This document shows, one piece after another, positions 8,779 to 17,163 of a stretch of 59,592 nt of DNA (position 1 is the stretch's first letter; each line of letters begins with the position of its first letter). Position numbers and translations under genes: made by a program. Source of the stretch: Bacteroidia bacterium (GTDB taxonomy: Bacteria > Bacteroidota > Bacteroidia > Chitinophagales > Saprospiraceae); the NCBI GenBank assembly GCA_030430845.1, contig JAUIKE010000033.1, forward strand, positions 1-59,592. The letters are read 5' to 3'. The notes below the pieces were generated by a model. That model was not told the DNA's origin and searched no databases. It was given only the letters and a program-made list of their open reading frames with translations.

Positions 8779-9255
8779 ATGAAAAAAACAAGCCTTTCTT
8801 TTATGCTCCTGTTTTACCTAATTGGTCTCTTTGCGCAGACGGAAAAACTACCTGACCCGCAGCCGTATTTCATGGCCTTGATTGTTAGCGATATGGACTC
8901 CTCCATATCCTGGTATGGCAAGCACCTGAACTTTGAGGTACTCAACAGAATGGACAATCCCGATCGGGGGTTCCGGCAAGCTAACTTGCAATGCGGGGCG
9001 ACCCTGCTGGAATTGATCGAACTAAAATCGGCTGTCTTGCCGGAAACACTTTTGTCTGACCAGCCCCGAGGTACCCAGATTGCCGGCTTTTTTAAGTTTG
9101 GATTCACCGTAAGTGATTTCGAGGGATGGCTGACTAAACTGCGAGCAGCTGGAGTTAATTTTCGGGGAGATGTCGTGAAGGATCCCAATTCCGGAAAAAA
9201 GATGATCATCCTGCTCGATCCGGATGGGAATCGGATACAACTCTTCGAAGAATAG
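8779..9255 (+). CDS. Exported VOC-superfamily (glyoxalase-like) protein
   Basis: 158 aa, starting at the ATG before a clear signal peptide (MKKTSLSFMLLFYLIGLFAQ). The mature part is one vicinal-oxygen-chelate module: an N-terminal beta-alpha-beta unit with SISWYGKHLNFEV (about residues 41-53), and a second half ending in the family-typical LDPDGNRIQLFEE. VOC proteins include glyoxalases, dioxygenases and antibiotic-binding proteins. An exported single-module member is less common, and the substrate cannot be read from the sequence. An in-frame extension upstream crosses a palindrome and is rejected as a start. The stop codon is embedded in the next stem-loop (9251-9289). Confidence 0.8.
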   Translation: MKKTSLSFMLLFYLIGLFAQTEKLPDPQPYFMALIVSDMDSSISWYGKHLNFEVLNRMDNPDRGFRQANLQCGATLLELIELKSAVLPETLLSDQPRGTQIAGFFKFGFTVSDFEGWLTKLRAAGVNFRGDVVKDPNSGKKMIILLDPDGNRIQLFEE

Positions 9256-9289
9256 GATTTGGACGGCCATCGGCCGTCCAAATCCTATT
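9251..9289 (+). terminator. Stem-loop overlapping the VOC stop codon
   Basis: Perfect 18-bp arms (9251-9268, 9272-9289) with an ATC loop. The stop codon at 9253-9255 lies inside the first arm. It lacks a downstream T-run, so its role as a terminator rests on position only. Confidence 0.6.
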
Positions 9290-9356
9290 AAATCATCCTT
9301 TCGGGTGATTCCAAGCCTATGCTTTCCCCCTAACTTGCCATAAAAAACAACACATC

Positions 9357-9779
9357 ATGAAAAAGATATTCGGTTTTATGGCATTTATGTTATTCGTTTG
9401 TTCCCTTTCGGCCCAATCTATCAATAGGGGTGACTGGCTGGGAAAAACACCCTCGGGGAAGACTTACAAAATGATCGTGCAAGGTGGTCAGGAAGGGGAA
9501 CCCTTGAGTATACTGATCATAGATGATGATATTGATTCGAAGATGAGCGGGCAGTTAAAATCGAATTCTTTGAAGTTTAAAGGTCCCTCTGGTACGACGA
9601 CTTTAAAAAGAGTGCCTTATCGGAGCACTTATCTGAAGCAGAAAGGCTTCATCATTTTTGTGCCCAAGAGAGGTGACAGAATCGCCTACAAATATGTCAG
9701 CGGACCTCCGGTGCTATCCGGTTGGGAGGAAGGCGTGGCGGCAGTGGTGTACAATGAAGGAGTAGCTGCCGGTAAATGA
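9357..9779 (+). CDS. Exported protein of unknown function
   Basis: 140 aa with a signal peptide (MKKIFGFMAFMLFVCSLSAQ) and a mature part of about 120 residues predicted to be mostly beta strands, with basic patches (KFKGPSGTTTLKR, VPKRGDR) and a Gly/Ala-rich end. I do not recognise a family. It is preceded by a 60-bp A/T-rich leader and followed by a strong G-rich stem-loop. The gene order, exported VOC protein then this protein on the same strand, may mean co-regulation, but each gene has its own stem-loop behind it. Confidence 0.6.
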   Translation: MKKIFGFMAFMLFVCSLSAQSINRGDWLGKTPSGKTYKMIVQGGQEGEPLSILIIDDDIDSKMSGQLKSNSLKFKGPSGTTTLKRVPYRSTYLKQKGFIIFVPKRGDRIAYKYVSGPPVLSGWEEGVAAVVYNEGVAAGK

Positions 9780-9786
9780 TAAAAAT

Positions 9787-9840
9787 GGGCTTGTATAAAA
9801 AGGGGGGTGGCGAACCGCCCCCCCCTTTTTATACAAGCCC
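9787..9840. terminator. Bidirectional terminator between convergent genes
   Basis: Outer arms 9787-9807 and 9820-9840 pair over 21 bp (GGGCTTGTATAAAAAGGGGGG and its complement) around a G/C-rich loop with one mismatch. It starts 8 bp after one stop and ends 5 bp before the other, so it can serve both strands. Confidence 0.75.
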
Positions 9841-9844
9841 TAGT

Positions 9845-12412
9845 TCACTCATCCTTAAGATACACAGCAGGATTCACAAAAATAACTCTGGACAGCAGCA
9901 AACTGATTATGGCAAGAAAAACCAATCCACAGATTAAAACACTCAATAATGGCGTCCCAAGGCCCAGCTGAATGCGTTCGGGGTAATTATCCAGCCAGTT
10001 TTTCAGAAAATACACTGCTGGAATAGCGCCCAGTACAAACCCCAGAAATAGCCAGGTGCCGAATTTTCCAGAAAAAAGCCGGTAAATATCCCAGGGAGAG
10101 GCCCCGTTTACTTTCCGGATGCTGATTTCCTTGAGCCGCTGCCGGACATGCGTGCCTACGATCCCAAAAAGACCAAGCGAGGCTAAAATGATCGCCGTAA
10201 GAGAACCGGCCCTGCTGAGCTGTCGGATCTGCGCTTCCGTTTGCATCTCCCCTTCATTTAATTCATCCAGCCAGGTGTAGTTGATAGGCTGCCGAGGGTA
10301 AAATTCCCTCCACAGGTCTTCAATCTGCTGAAGATTTTGATTGGAAACACCGGCCTGAAGTTGGACTAGCATGTTCTGATACTGGTATTCCGGTGAAATA
10401 TACATGACCAAGGGTTCAATGGCAGTCTTTGGTGATTCCATACGGTAATCTTTTACGACCCCAATGATGCGAGGCCCGTCCAGGTCTCCATAATCAAATG
10501 GGACCTGAGTGCCGATGGGATTTTCGAGTTGGGCTGCTTTTACAAATGTCTCATTCACAATAATGGCGTCTCTTCCGTCGGTTTGGATGTTTGCATCAAA
10601 GTTTCTCCCGGCTACCAGTTCTATCCCCATTAGGTTCAGAAATTCAGGATCTGTACGCAGGTGAGCAACCTCTATTCGCCTGCCTTCTTCTACTACATCG
10701 GTTCCGTTGTAGCCGGAATTAGCACTCACCTGTGCTACAAAAGGTAGTTGTTTTAATTGTTCCTGCAGCCGATCAACCCGCCGGTCGCTGGTGTCGCGGA
10801 TAGACAGTTGAAGAATGTTATCATCATTGTACCCCAGGTCGAAATTAACCAGGTGCTTTAGTTGGCGATCGACCGTCAGCATGCCGGTGATCAGGAAAAT
10901 GGTCAGACTGACCTGAAGCATGACCAGAAACCAGCCAAATATGGACTTTCCGCCTACCTTAATTTGGCTTTTCAAGCCATCCTCTACTTTTCGGGAGGAT
11001 AAAATGGTAGAAGGGTAGAGCCCCGAAAGTAAGGTGCTGATGGCCAGTATGCCTATAAAGCCCAATACAAACCGGCTATTTAGTAATTGTTCTGGCGAAT
11101 ACACTTCATTCACAAAGATGGAGAATAGGGGCAATACGATAATAACCAGTACAATGGCTAACATTCCGGCTAAAGCAGTACTTAAGAAGGACTCGCTAAG
11201 GAATTGCTGGAAAATCGCGCCTTTGGGGGCTCCCATCACCTTACGAAGGGCTACTTCCCTGGAGCGACTCAGGAAGTTGCCGGTAGCAAAATTGGAGTAG
11301 TTGAAACAGGCGATGAGCAAACACAATAATCCGATCCAAAAGACCACTCGAAGGATTTCCTGGTCGGCAGCTCTCCGCAAACCATTTCCAAGGCCGAGGG
11401 AGGTGTCCATATGCATATCTGAAAACGCTTGCAGATGAACCCGGGCCTTTGTTTCGGACACATCAAAGTTGGCGGCCATCACCTCGTTCATAGCTTTTTC
11501 TATTTCTTCAACTTCGGCCTCCTTACTCTTTTGTATAAAAACGTTCATATTTATATCAAACCAGGTGACCGTTCGTCTTTCGGGAACGCTACTGACCCAA
11601 AAGCTGAACGGGATAATGATTTGGGGCTGAAGTGTGGAGTTGCTGGGCAGATCTTTGAAAATTCCACTGATAGAGAAGATCTCTTCCTGATCTCCAAAAA
11701 TGAGCGTCAGGTCATCAGTCTGAGTCAGGCTTTCGGCAAAAGACTCGGATACCACAATCTGATCTGGACGTTCAAAATCGCCAGGCCCGCCACTAATAAA
11801 GGTGAAGTCGAGCATGTCAAACAGGTCTCTGTCGGCATAATGAAAAACCTGGTAGTCATAATCGTCTCCCTCGGGTCGTAAGGCCAGGTCGTTCTTGATG
11901 TGGGAGGCCCTGGTAATGCCGGGCACCTGTGATGGAAAGGCTTCTCCCATGATGTAGGAGGCTCCTCCCATAGTTTCCGGATTCCCATTCCATTCCATGC
12001 TGCCGGTTATTCGGTATAGCTGGTCCGCGTTTTTGTGAAAGCGGTCAAAAGAAAGTTGATTGGACAAAAACAAATAGGAAAGAGCCGCAAAGGTGATTCC
12101 TATGGCCAGGCCAAAAATATTAATTGAAGAAAGCGCCCGTGTTTTCCATAAAAAACGCGAGCCGGTGATGAAATAATTTTTTAACAGTCGGAAGTACCAG
12201 TTTTTCATAATGTCGGGTGTTTTAAATCGTATGAGTCGAATGGTGATGATCGCTTCCCAGAAAAATTTGCGACGGGCATACCCCTGGCCCCTGGCTTCTT
12301 TTCTCCAGTGAAATGCTTCGTGCAAGTCGCCTTGTACCTCCTCTAAATATTCTTCAGGACAGATCCTTTCTACCAGCCAATCCGCCCATTTGGGGGGATC
12401 AGATCGTACCAT
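9845..12412 (-). CDS. FtsX/MacB-type ABC transporter permease with Bacteroidota permease prefix domain
   Basis: Inner-membrane permease of 855 aa. The first ~75 residues form a cytoplasmic prefix (DWLVERICPEEYLEEVQGDL) that occurs in Bacteroidota permeases encoded next to PadR regulators. After it come a membrane segment near residue 95, a large MacB-like periplasmic domain, a central FtsX bundle of helices, a second periplasmic domain and a final FtsX domain with the conserved EISIRKVNGAS motif. The protein ends VNPAVYLKDE, the usual C-terminus of this family. No ATPase gene is adjacent, so it must borrow one. It overlaps the PadR gene upstream by 14 bp, which implies translational coupling. 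Substrate unknown; antimicrobial-peptide or lipoprotein export are typical for the family. Confidence 0.85.
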   Translation of the reverse strand: MVRSDPPKWADWLVERICPEEYLEEVQGDLHEAFHWRKEARGQGYARRKFFWEAIITIRLIRFKTPDIMKNWYFRLLKNYFITGSRFLWKTRALSSINIFGLAIGITFAALSYLFLSNQLSFDRFHKNADQLYRITGSMEWNGNPETMGGASYIMGEAFPSQVPGITRASHIKNDLALRPEGDDYDYQVFHYADRDLFDMLDFTFISGGPGDFERPDQIVVSESFAESLTQTDDLTLIFGDQEEIFSISGIFKDLPSNSTLQPQIIIPFSFWVSSVPERRTVTWFDINMNVFIQKSKEAEVEEIEKAMNEVMAANFDVSETKARVHLQAFSDMHMDTSLGLGNGLRRAADQEILRVVFWIGLLCLLIACFNYSNFATGNFLSRSREVALRKVMGAPKGAIFQQFLSESFLSTALAGMLAIVLVIIVLPLFSIFVNEVYSPEQLLNSRFVLGFIGILAISTLLSGLYPSTILSSRKVEDGLKSQIKVGGKSIFGWFLVMLQVSLTIFLITGMLTVDRQLKHLVNFDLGYNDDNILQLSIRDTSDRRVDRLQEQLKQLPFVAQVSANSGYNGTDVVEEGRRIEVAHLRTDPEFLNLMGIELVAGRNFDANIQTDGRDAIIVNETFVKAAQLENPIGTQVPFDYGDLDGPRIIGVVKDYRMESPKTAIEPLVMYISPEYQYQNMLVQLQAGVSNQNLQQIEDLWREFYPRQPINYTWLDELNEGEMQTEAQIRQLSRAGSLTAIILASLGLFGIVGTHVRQRLKEISIRKVNGASPWDIYRLFSGKFGTWLFLGFVLGAIPAVYFLKNWLDNYPERIQLGLGTPLLSVLICGLVFLAIISLLLSRVIFVNPAVYLKDE

Positions 12413-12728
12413 GGTTAAATTTTGGATGAATAATGCCGGCCCATAACTTCGATTTCACTTCCTGTACCTCTTTGATGGCATAATAGCCGGCCGGTGTGGC
12501 CCGGTACAAGCGCTTCCTACGTCCTCCTCTCTCTGCGGTCGGCTCGCCAAACTTCGACTCCACCCAGCCCTTTTTTTCCATTCGTTTCAGCACCACATGA
12601 ATAGCGGGCAGAGAAATTGTTTTTTTTATAGCCGCTTCATATTGCTGGGCAATTTCTACGCCATGACATTCTTCCTGCCTTAGCAATATCATTAAGATGA
12701 TCTCTTCCAAAGAACCTATGGATTCCAT
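12399..12728 (-). CDS. PadR-family transcriptional regulator
   Basis: 109 aa, a single winged-helix PadR domain. Seen in order: GSLEEIILMILLRQEECHGVEI (helix 1), then the recognition-helix region SLPAIHVVLKRMEKKGWVESKF and the wing GGRRKRLYRATPAGYYAI. PadR proteins are repressors that sense small ligands or stress and typically control the adjacent transporter. Here the permease gene starts inside its 3' end on the same strand, so the pair is one operon with likely autoregulation. The A/T-rich region upstream (12729-12804) is the probable promoter and operator. Confidence 0.9.
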   Translation of the reverse strand: MESIGSLEEIILMILLRQEECHGVEIAQQYEAAIKKTISLPAIHVVLKRMEKKGWVESKFGEPTAERGGRRKRLYRATPAGYYAIKEVQEVKSKLWAGIIHPKFNHGTI

Positions 12729-12804
12729 TAAATTAATATTTGTTTAAGATATGCTAATGTAATATTATTAATAATTGTTTAAAAAATAAAGAAAAAAATA
12801 GAAA

Positions 12805-12844
12805 AAAGAATGGCAGGAGGCCAACCGGCCTCCTGCCATTCTTT
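12805..12844 (-). terminator. Stem-loop at the 3' end of the M20 amidohydrolase gene
   Basis: Perfect 18-bp arms (12805-12822, 12827-12844), loop AACC. The last two bases of the second arm belong to the stop codon of the minus-strand gene. On the minus strand the stem ends in TTT followed by T-rich sequence, so it is a good intrinsic terminator. Confidence 0.75.
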
Positions 12845-14081
12845 AAGATATTAAGTCCAACACGACATTGAACAGCAGCTGACATCCTCTCTCCATATCC
12901 TCTGCTTTCGTGAATTCTTTGATGTTGTGGCTAATCCCGTCTACACTCGGTACAAAGATCATGGCAGTAGGGCAGAGGCTGGCCATCATTTGAGCATCAT
13001 GCCCGGCACCGCTGGGCATTTGCTTGACCGAATAGCCTAATTGCTGGGCTGTATTGGCGATCTGACTAACTAATTTGGCGTCAAACTGAACAGGAGGGAA
13101 TCGGACTAATTCATTTTTCCGGAGCTTTACATCCTCTGCTTTGGCGAGTTCCTTAACTTTTTTATCCAAAGATACCTGCGCCTGCGCCAGGCTGATCCCA
13201 TCCGTGTTCCGGAGGTCGATGATCACTCTCGCTTGTTCGGCCATGACATTGATGAGGTTAGGATGGAGTTCGATCAGGCCGACTGTCCCAACCTGATTAG
13301 CGCCCATCATATTGGCTAGCTGTCGAACAAAGGCGGCCACCTGAGCAGCCACCAGCCCGGCATCCTTGCGCATTTGGATAGGAGTGGTTCCGGCATGGTT
13401 GGATACACCTTGGAAGATATACTCAGTCCAGTAAATGCCCTGCACCATTTCAACTGCACCGATTTGAATGCCTTCGGTTTCAAGGACAGGGCCTTGCTCG
13501 ATGTGTAATTCAATAAAGGTGTCAATGGAGAGAGAACCACACGGAGTTTGTCCGGCATATCCAATTCGCTGGAGTTCGCTTTTGACGGTGGCTCCGGAGC
13601 CATCCACAGCGGGAGCGTTCAGTAAGTCTTGCAGAATTTCGGGTTTGCTAAAACCATGACTGCCCATCATGTCCGGAGTAAAGCGAACGCCTTCTTCATT
13701 GGTGAAATTGGCAATGGCAAAAGGCTGGTTGGTAAGAATGTTATGTTCGTTCAGGACTTCCATGATTTCAAGGCCGGCTACTACTCCCAGGCTGCCGTCA
13801 AATAATCCGCCGGTGCCGACCGAATCCAGGTGGGAGCCCACCATGACCGGCGGGCCAGCTGTTTTTCCCGGACGGATGCCGAACATATTTCCAAGTTCAT
13901 CAATGCGGATGTCAAGCTTAAGCTGCTCCATCCAATGGAGGAGGAGGTCCCGGGCAGCTTTGTCTTCATCGGTGAGGGCCAGGCGGCTGACGCCTCCGCC
14001 GGGAAGTGCTCCGATCTGGCCTAGCTGTTGGAGTTTTTCTTCTACACGGGTTAGTTTAATTTTAAAAGAAGATGATTTCAT
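12843..14081 (-). CDS. M20-family Zn-dependent amidohydrolase (N-carbamoyl-L-amino-acid hydrolase / allantoate amidohydrolase type)
   Basis: 412 aa from the chosen ATG (MKSSSFKIKL); an in-frame ATG lies nine codons upstream. The metal-binding pattern of the family is present: GSHLDSV (His), GGLFDGSLGV (Asp), NEEGVRF (Glu), LHIEQGPVLE (His) and a late GAGHDAQMM (His). A lid/dimerisation domain with GVSNHAGTTP and MRKDA lies in the middle. Family members cleave the C-N bond of N-carbamoyl amino acids, allantoate or ureidoglycolate and use two Zn or Mn ions. The exact substrate cannot be told, and no purine-degradation genes are adjacent. It is separated from the macrodomain-like gene by a 25-bp-arm stem-loop, so it is probably transcribed alone. 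Confidence 0.85.
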   Translation of the reverse strand: MKSSSFKIKLTRVEEKLQQLGQIGALPGGGVSRLALTDEDKAARDLLLHWMEQLKLDIRIDELGNMFGIRPGKTAGPPVMVGSHLDSVGTGGLFDGSLGVVAGLEIMEVLNEHNILTNQPFAIANFTNEEGVRFTPDMMGSHGFSKPEILQDLLNAPAVDGSGATVKSELQRIGYAGQTPCGSLSIDTFIELHIEQGPVLETEGIQIGAVEMVQGIYWTEYIFQGVSNHAGTTPIQMRKDAGLVAAQVAAFVRQLANMMGANQVGTVGLIELHPNLINVMAEQARVIIDLRNTDGISLAQAQVSLDKKVKELAKAEDVKLRKNELVRFPPVQFDAKLVSQIANTAQQLGYSVKQMPSGAGHDAQMMASLCPTAMIFVPSVDGISHNIKEFTKAEDMERGCQLLFNVVLDLIS

Positions 14082-14120
14082 TATATTAATCCAAGTTGTG
14101 AGGTACACAAGATAAATTTA

Positions 14121-14179
14121 ATTATAGGTGTTTTAATGGGTTGTGACCACTGGCCACAACCCATTAAAACACCTATAAT
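14121..14179. terminator. Stem-loop with 25-bp arms between two same-strand genes
   Basis: Perfect arms 14121-14145 and 14155-14179 around a 9-nt loop. It lies 3' of the minus-strand macrodomain-like gene (stop at 14224) and 40 bp upstream of the amidohydrolase start, so it probably ends the first transcript. Confidence 0.7.
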
Positions 14180-14223
14180 AGAAAATTTATTCGATTGTGA
14201 GCGCTATCGCAATTTGGATTATA

Positions 14224-15222
14224 TTAAAATTCTTTTATCAATTTTTGGACAGCCGGATTGGACTGCCCATAACTTACCAGGCTAATATGTAAAGGAGTCG
14301 ACCTGAAAATCTGTAAAGATCTTTTAAGGGCCGAAAAAATCCATTCTTCCTTATTCCCAAAGACTCCTCCTCCTAAAAGGGTGAGGAAAACACGAGGGTT
14401 TTGAGTATGTTCAAAATTAAGCAAGGCGGCATGGAGCGTCGCCTCATAAGAGGCCTCCAGTATGAGCCGGGCAAATTTTTTCCACAAAGGAGTCGCTAAA
14501 CCGGAATAGGCTACCGGGAGTGCCGAGCAATAGGCTTGTGTGACGAGGTGGCGGCAATCATCAAGCGTTACCTGGGTATTCCACTGAAGTCCAATCCGCA
14601 GTTCCCCGCGCAAGAACTCACGCTGAGCTTCATTCATAGAGCCGATCTTTTGATCGATTTCCGCAAGTCCTTCTTCAGAGGGCAGGGCATAACCGTTCTG
14701 CATTTTCCAAAGTCGCCCATCCTGATTCCCGAGGTAAGATCCAACCTCTGCGAGGCAATCGATCTGCTGTGCTGCCGACTGTCCTAGCTGCCCCTTAATT
14801 TCAACCAGATAATTTCGATAAATCGTGCCGGCTCCTGCCGCGATGGCACAGGCCGGGCCTTGGGTATGATCATGCTCATAGATCCCGATGCCGGCTTCAG
14901 GTGTCACATCCGGATGAACCATTTCCAGTAAATTAAATTGAGAAGCTGCCTGAAAAAAGGCTCCATCGTTTTGCGGATCGATGTGGAAATGTTGGACATT
15001 ACCGACTGCTTCCTGGATTTGTAATTGCCCTTTGGTCTTTAATCTGCCGGCTGTCCGAGCTCTAAGTTCTGACAGCTTTGGGATTTCCAGGCTGCCGTAT
15101 ATATACTTCTGGTTGTTTATTCTTGAGCTCAGGCTATTACCGGAAACAGTAAGCAAGCTACGTACTTGTTCGGGTGTTTCTTCAGAAAATCCTGTGAGTG
15201 ATTCAAACCAAGTCATCATCAT
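14224..15222 (-). CDS. Macrodomain-like protein of unknown function
   Basis: About 332 aa from an ATG triplet (MMMTWFESL); a longer start at 15282 adds an A/T-rich leader. I do not know a named gene for it, but it carries motifs I associate with macrodomain / ADP-ribose-glycohydrolase-like proteins: PQNDGAFFQAASQFNLLEM, then GPACAIAAGAGTIYRNY, and late a glycine loop LLGGGVFGN followed by an amphipathic helix. Macrodomains bind ADP-ribose and some remove it from proteins or RNA. The similarity is remembered, not searched, so the biochemical role is inference. No ADP-ribosyltransferase lies nearby. It is divergent from the CxxC membrane protein at 15314 with about 90 bp between the starts. Confidence 0.5.
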   Translation of the reverse strand: MMMTWFESLTGFSEETPEQVRSLLTVSGNSLSSRINNQKYIYGSLEIPKLSELRARTAGRLKTKGQLQIQEAVGNVQHFHIDPQNDGAFFQAASQFNLLEMVHPDVTPEAGIGIYEHDHTQGPACAIAAGAGTIYRNYLVEIKGQLGQSAAQQIDCLAEVGSYLGNQDGRLWKMQNGYALPSEEGLAEIDQKIGSMNEAQREFLRGELRIGLQWNTQVTLDDCRHLVTQAYCSALPVAYSGLATPLWKKFARLILEASYEATLHAALLNFEHTQNPRVFLTLLGGGVFGNKEEWIFSALKRSLQIFRSTPLHISLVSYGQSNPAVQKLIKEF

Positions 15223-15313
15223 TAATTTACTTCTTGACAGAACTGTAATTTTGTTACCTAATAATACTATATTTAATGACAAATAATTTACTTTCCCTCA
15301 AAAGATAAATACA

Positions 15314-15793
15314 ATGGGAAGACTTACCGAAATCCGCATTTCCGGAGATAATGACAGTCCGATATACCCGGTTCGTTATGAGATGCACTATTTGTATTGT
15401 GATCAATGCGGTTCCTTTGAGTTGGGAATATGGAAGGAGCCGGAGAACCATGAGGTACTTGAGAGTAGAGGCAAACAACTCGGGCGTGTGGCCGGTGTTA
15501 TTGCTGTCGTAGTCGGTGTTTTTACCATTTTCACCTTCCTGGATGCTATTCCAATTGTTTTAGTCGGAGCTGTTGTGGTGATCATTTTGCTGATTATCAG
15601 CGGCCAGATGAAAGGGCGGATCAAAGATAAAGGTGTTTTTTGTAAAAACTGTAATGCAAAATATGAATATGGCAGCTCTTTTTTTACCAGCCAAAAAAAT
15701 CCTAAAGGGTATACCATGAAAGATGTTCCACGCCCACTGAACATGAATTATCAGATCGTTGGCAGTGTGCTTGGGCCTGTTGAGGAAGAATGA
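15314..15793 (+). CDS. Membrane protein with two CxxC metal-binding knuckles, paralogue 1
   Basis: 159 aa. Layout: a cytoplasmic N-terminus with YEMHYLYCDQCGSFEL (CxxC near residues 29-32), two adjacent membrane helices (about 57-98), then CKNCNAKYEYGSSFF (CxxC near 114-117) and a short tail ending VLGPVEEE. The two CxxC pairs flank the hairpin of membrane helices and could join into one zinc ribbon on the cytoplasmic side. It shares this exact layout and the motifs YEMHYLYC, CGSFEL, YEY and LGP with the protein at 20314, so the two are paralogues about 5 kb apart on either side of the glycan genes. No family name recognised. The start codon context ACAATGGGAAG is the same in both. Confidence 0.65.
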   Translation: MGRLTEIRISGDNDSPIYPVRYEMHYLYCDQCGSFELGIWKEPENHEVLESRGKQLGRVAGVIAVVVGVFTIFTFLDAIPIVLVGAVVVIILLIISGQMKGRIKDKGVFCKNCNAKYEYGSSFFTSQKNPKGYTMKDVPRPLNMNYQIVGSVLGPVEEE

Positions 15794-15799
15794 GAAAGA

Positions 15800-15851
15800 G
15801 GCAGTCTCAAAACTCCTTCAATGAAATTTATCTTGTGTACATCGCAATTTG
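15800..15851. repeat. Gene-end repeat modules between convergent genes
   Basis: Two short repeats sit here. GGCAGTCTCAAAACTCCTTC (15800-15819) is close to the sequence at 5822-5841 behind another gene. The 28-mer at 15824-15851 (AAATTTATCTTGTGTACATC...) matches 49300-49327 at 26 of 28 positions. They fill the space between the stops of the genes at 15793 and 15854. I see no perfect stem. Confidence 0.5.
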
Positions 15852-15853
15852 AA

Positions 15854-16948
15854 TCAAGTAGACTTTTCTTTAATCTTCGAATTGAGGTGGAACAACTCAT
15901 CAAAGTAACGCTTACTTTGAAGTGACAGAAAACTAGTTCCCAGAAATTGAAGGGCAACAATGAGGCAAATACCTCCTACAAAAAAAGCATGAGGACGTGC
16001 GCGAAAAACGGTCGCTACCGCTTCACTGAAACGATTCTCAATTCCCTCTGCCGGGACTTCAATACTCGGATATACCGAAAAGGTGTGGAAAAAAATCCAG
16101 CCAATCAGATAAAAGGCTACTATCATTAGAATAGTCCCTATACTTAGAAAAAGCATGTAAGGACGAAAAATGAAACTGGATACTAAGCCAGAAAGAATAT
16201 TTTTGAAAACTTTCAGGCTCGAAATTCGACCGCTGCCCACTGACCGCTGCAAGCTCCAATCCAGGTGTGCGGGTATTTCGACTACTTTTTTCCTTAAAAT
16301 AAATGATTTTTGGATAATCTCAGGATTGATAGCGTAGGTGCTGGATTTGAGATTTAACTGCCGGATGAAGTCACCTTTGTATGCGCGAACCATTCCGGTA
16401 AAGGTGTGAAGGTCCCGATTGGCAATAACGCGCATCATCCAGTTGACCACTTTGCTCAGCATTAAGCGAAGGAAAGGTACCTGTGTTGACTTTCCTCCTT
16501 TCATGTAGGGAGAGGCGACGACTACATCGGCCTCCGATGTTTCCATTTCTCCGACCATCTGTTCGATGTGTTCCGGTGCATAGCTTAGGTCGATGTCGAG
16601 CACCGTGACTATGTCTCCTTTTGACAAGCGGAAGCCGGTTTGAAGGGCATTCCCCAGGTTTTTGTTAAATGAATGGTGGTGAACTCGCACTCGCTGATAT
16701 TGCTTGGCCAGCGCATTGGCTAATTCGCCGGTCCGATCCTTACTTCCATCATTAATGATCAGGATTTCCCAATCATAATCACCCGGCATGTGACTCAGGT
16801 AATCTGCCAGGGCTTTGATGTTTTGTTCAATGATGGCTTCTTCATTGTAAGCCGGAGTAATAACTGTGAGGGACTGTCGGGGCGACCTAGTTGCCGAACT
16901 TGGGGCAGACTGGTTGACCTTCACAGCCAGATTGTCTGTGTTTTTCAT
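15854..16948 (-). CDS. Family 2 glycosyltransferase, polyprenyl-phosphate sugar transferase type
   Basis: 364 aa from the ATG of MKNTDNLAVK; a longer in-frame start exists at 16993. A GT-A domain begins TVITPAYNEEAII (about residue 25), with LIINDGSKDRTGE and the DxD-like metal site VTVLDIDLSYAPEH. A late catalytic region (HLDWSLQRSVGSGRIS) is followed by two membrane helices near 255-285 and 320-345. This matches DPM/GtrB-like enzymes that load a sugar from a nucleotide donor onto undecaprenyl phosphate at the inner membrane. The divergent gene at 17164 encodes a PMT/ArnT-like membrane transferase that would use such a lipid-linked sugar, so the two probably work in sequence on a surface glycan or lipid. 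Confidence 0.85.
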   Translation of the reverse strand: MKNTDNLAVKVNQSAPSSATRSPRQSLTVITPAYNEEAIIEQNIKALADYLSHMPGDYDWEILIINDGSKDRTGELANALAKQYQRVRVHHHSFNKNLGNALQTGFRLSKGDIVTVLDIDLSYAPEHIEQMVGEMETSEADVVVASPYMKGGKSTQVPFLRLMLSKVVNWMMRVIANRDLHTFTGMVRAYKGDFIRQLNLKSSTYAINPEIIQKSFILRKKVVEIPAHLDWSLQRSVGSGRISSLKVFKNILSGLVSSFIFRPYMLFLSIGTILMIVAFYLIGWIFFHTFSVYPSIEVPAEGIENRFSEAVATVFRARPHAFFVGGICLIVALQFLGTSFLSLQSKRYFDELFHLNSKIKEKST

Positions 16949-17163
16949 GAAAAAATAAATTTTGGGTTTTGTGTTGCCTCCGGTATGCTCCAAGATTTAG
17001 ATGGGTAATTGTACGCGCCTTCCGGAAAAAGGTTTCGCAGGGGGCAAGAGGCTTCTTTGCTTAGAAATATTGACTGTTTTGTTAATCCATTTTGCTTGTT
17101 TCCCGTATACCAATAAAAAATTAAACTTAAAAGCTTGATAAAATTTTTGAAATGCCTTAGCCC

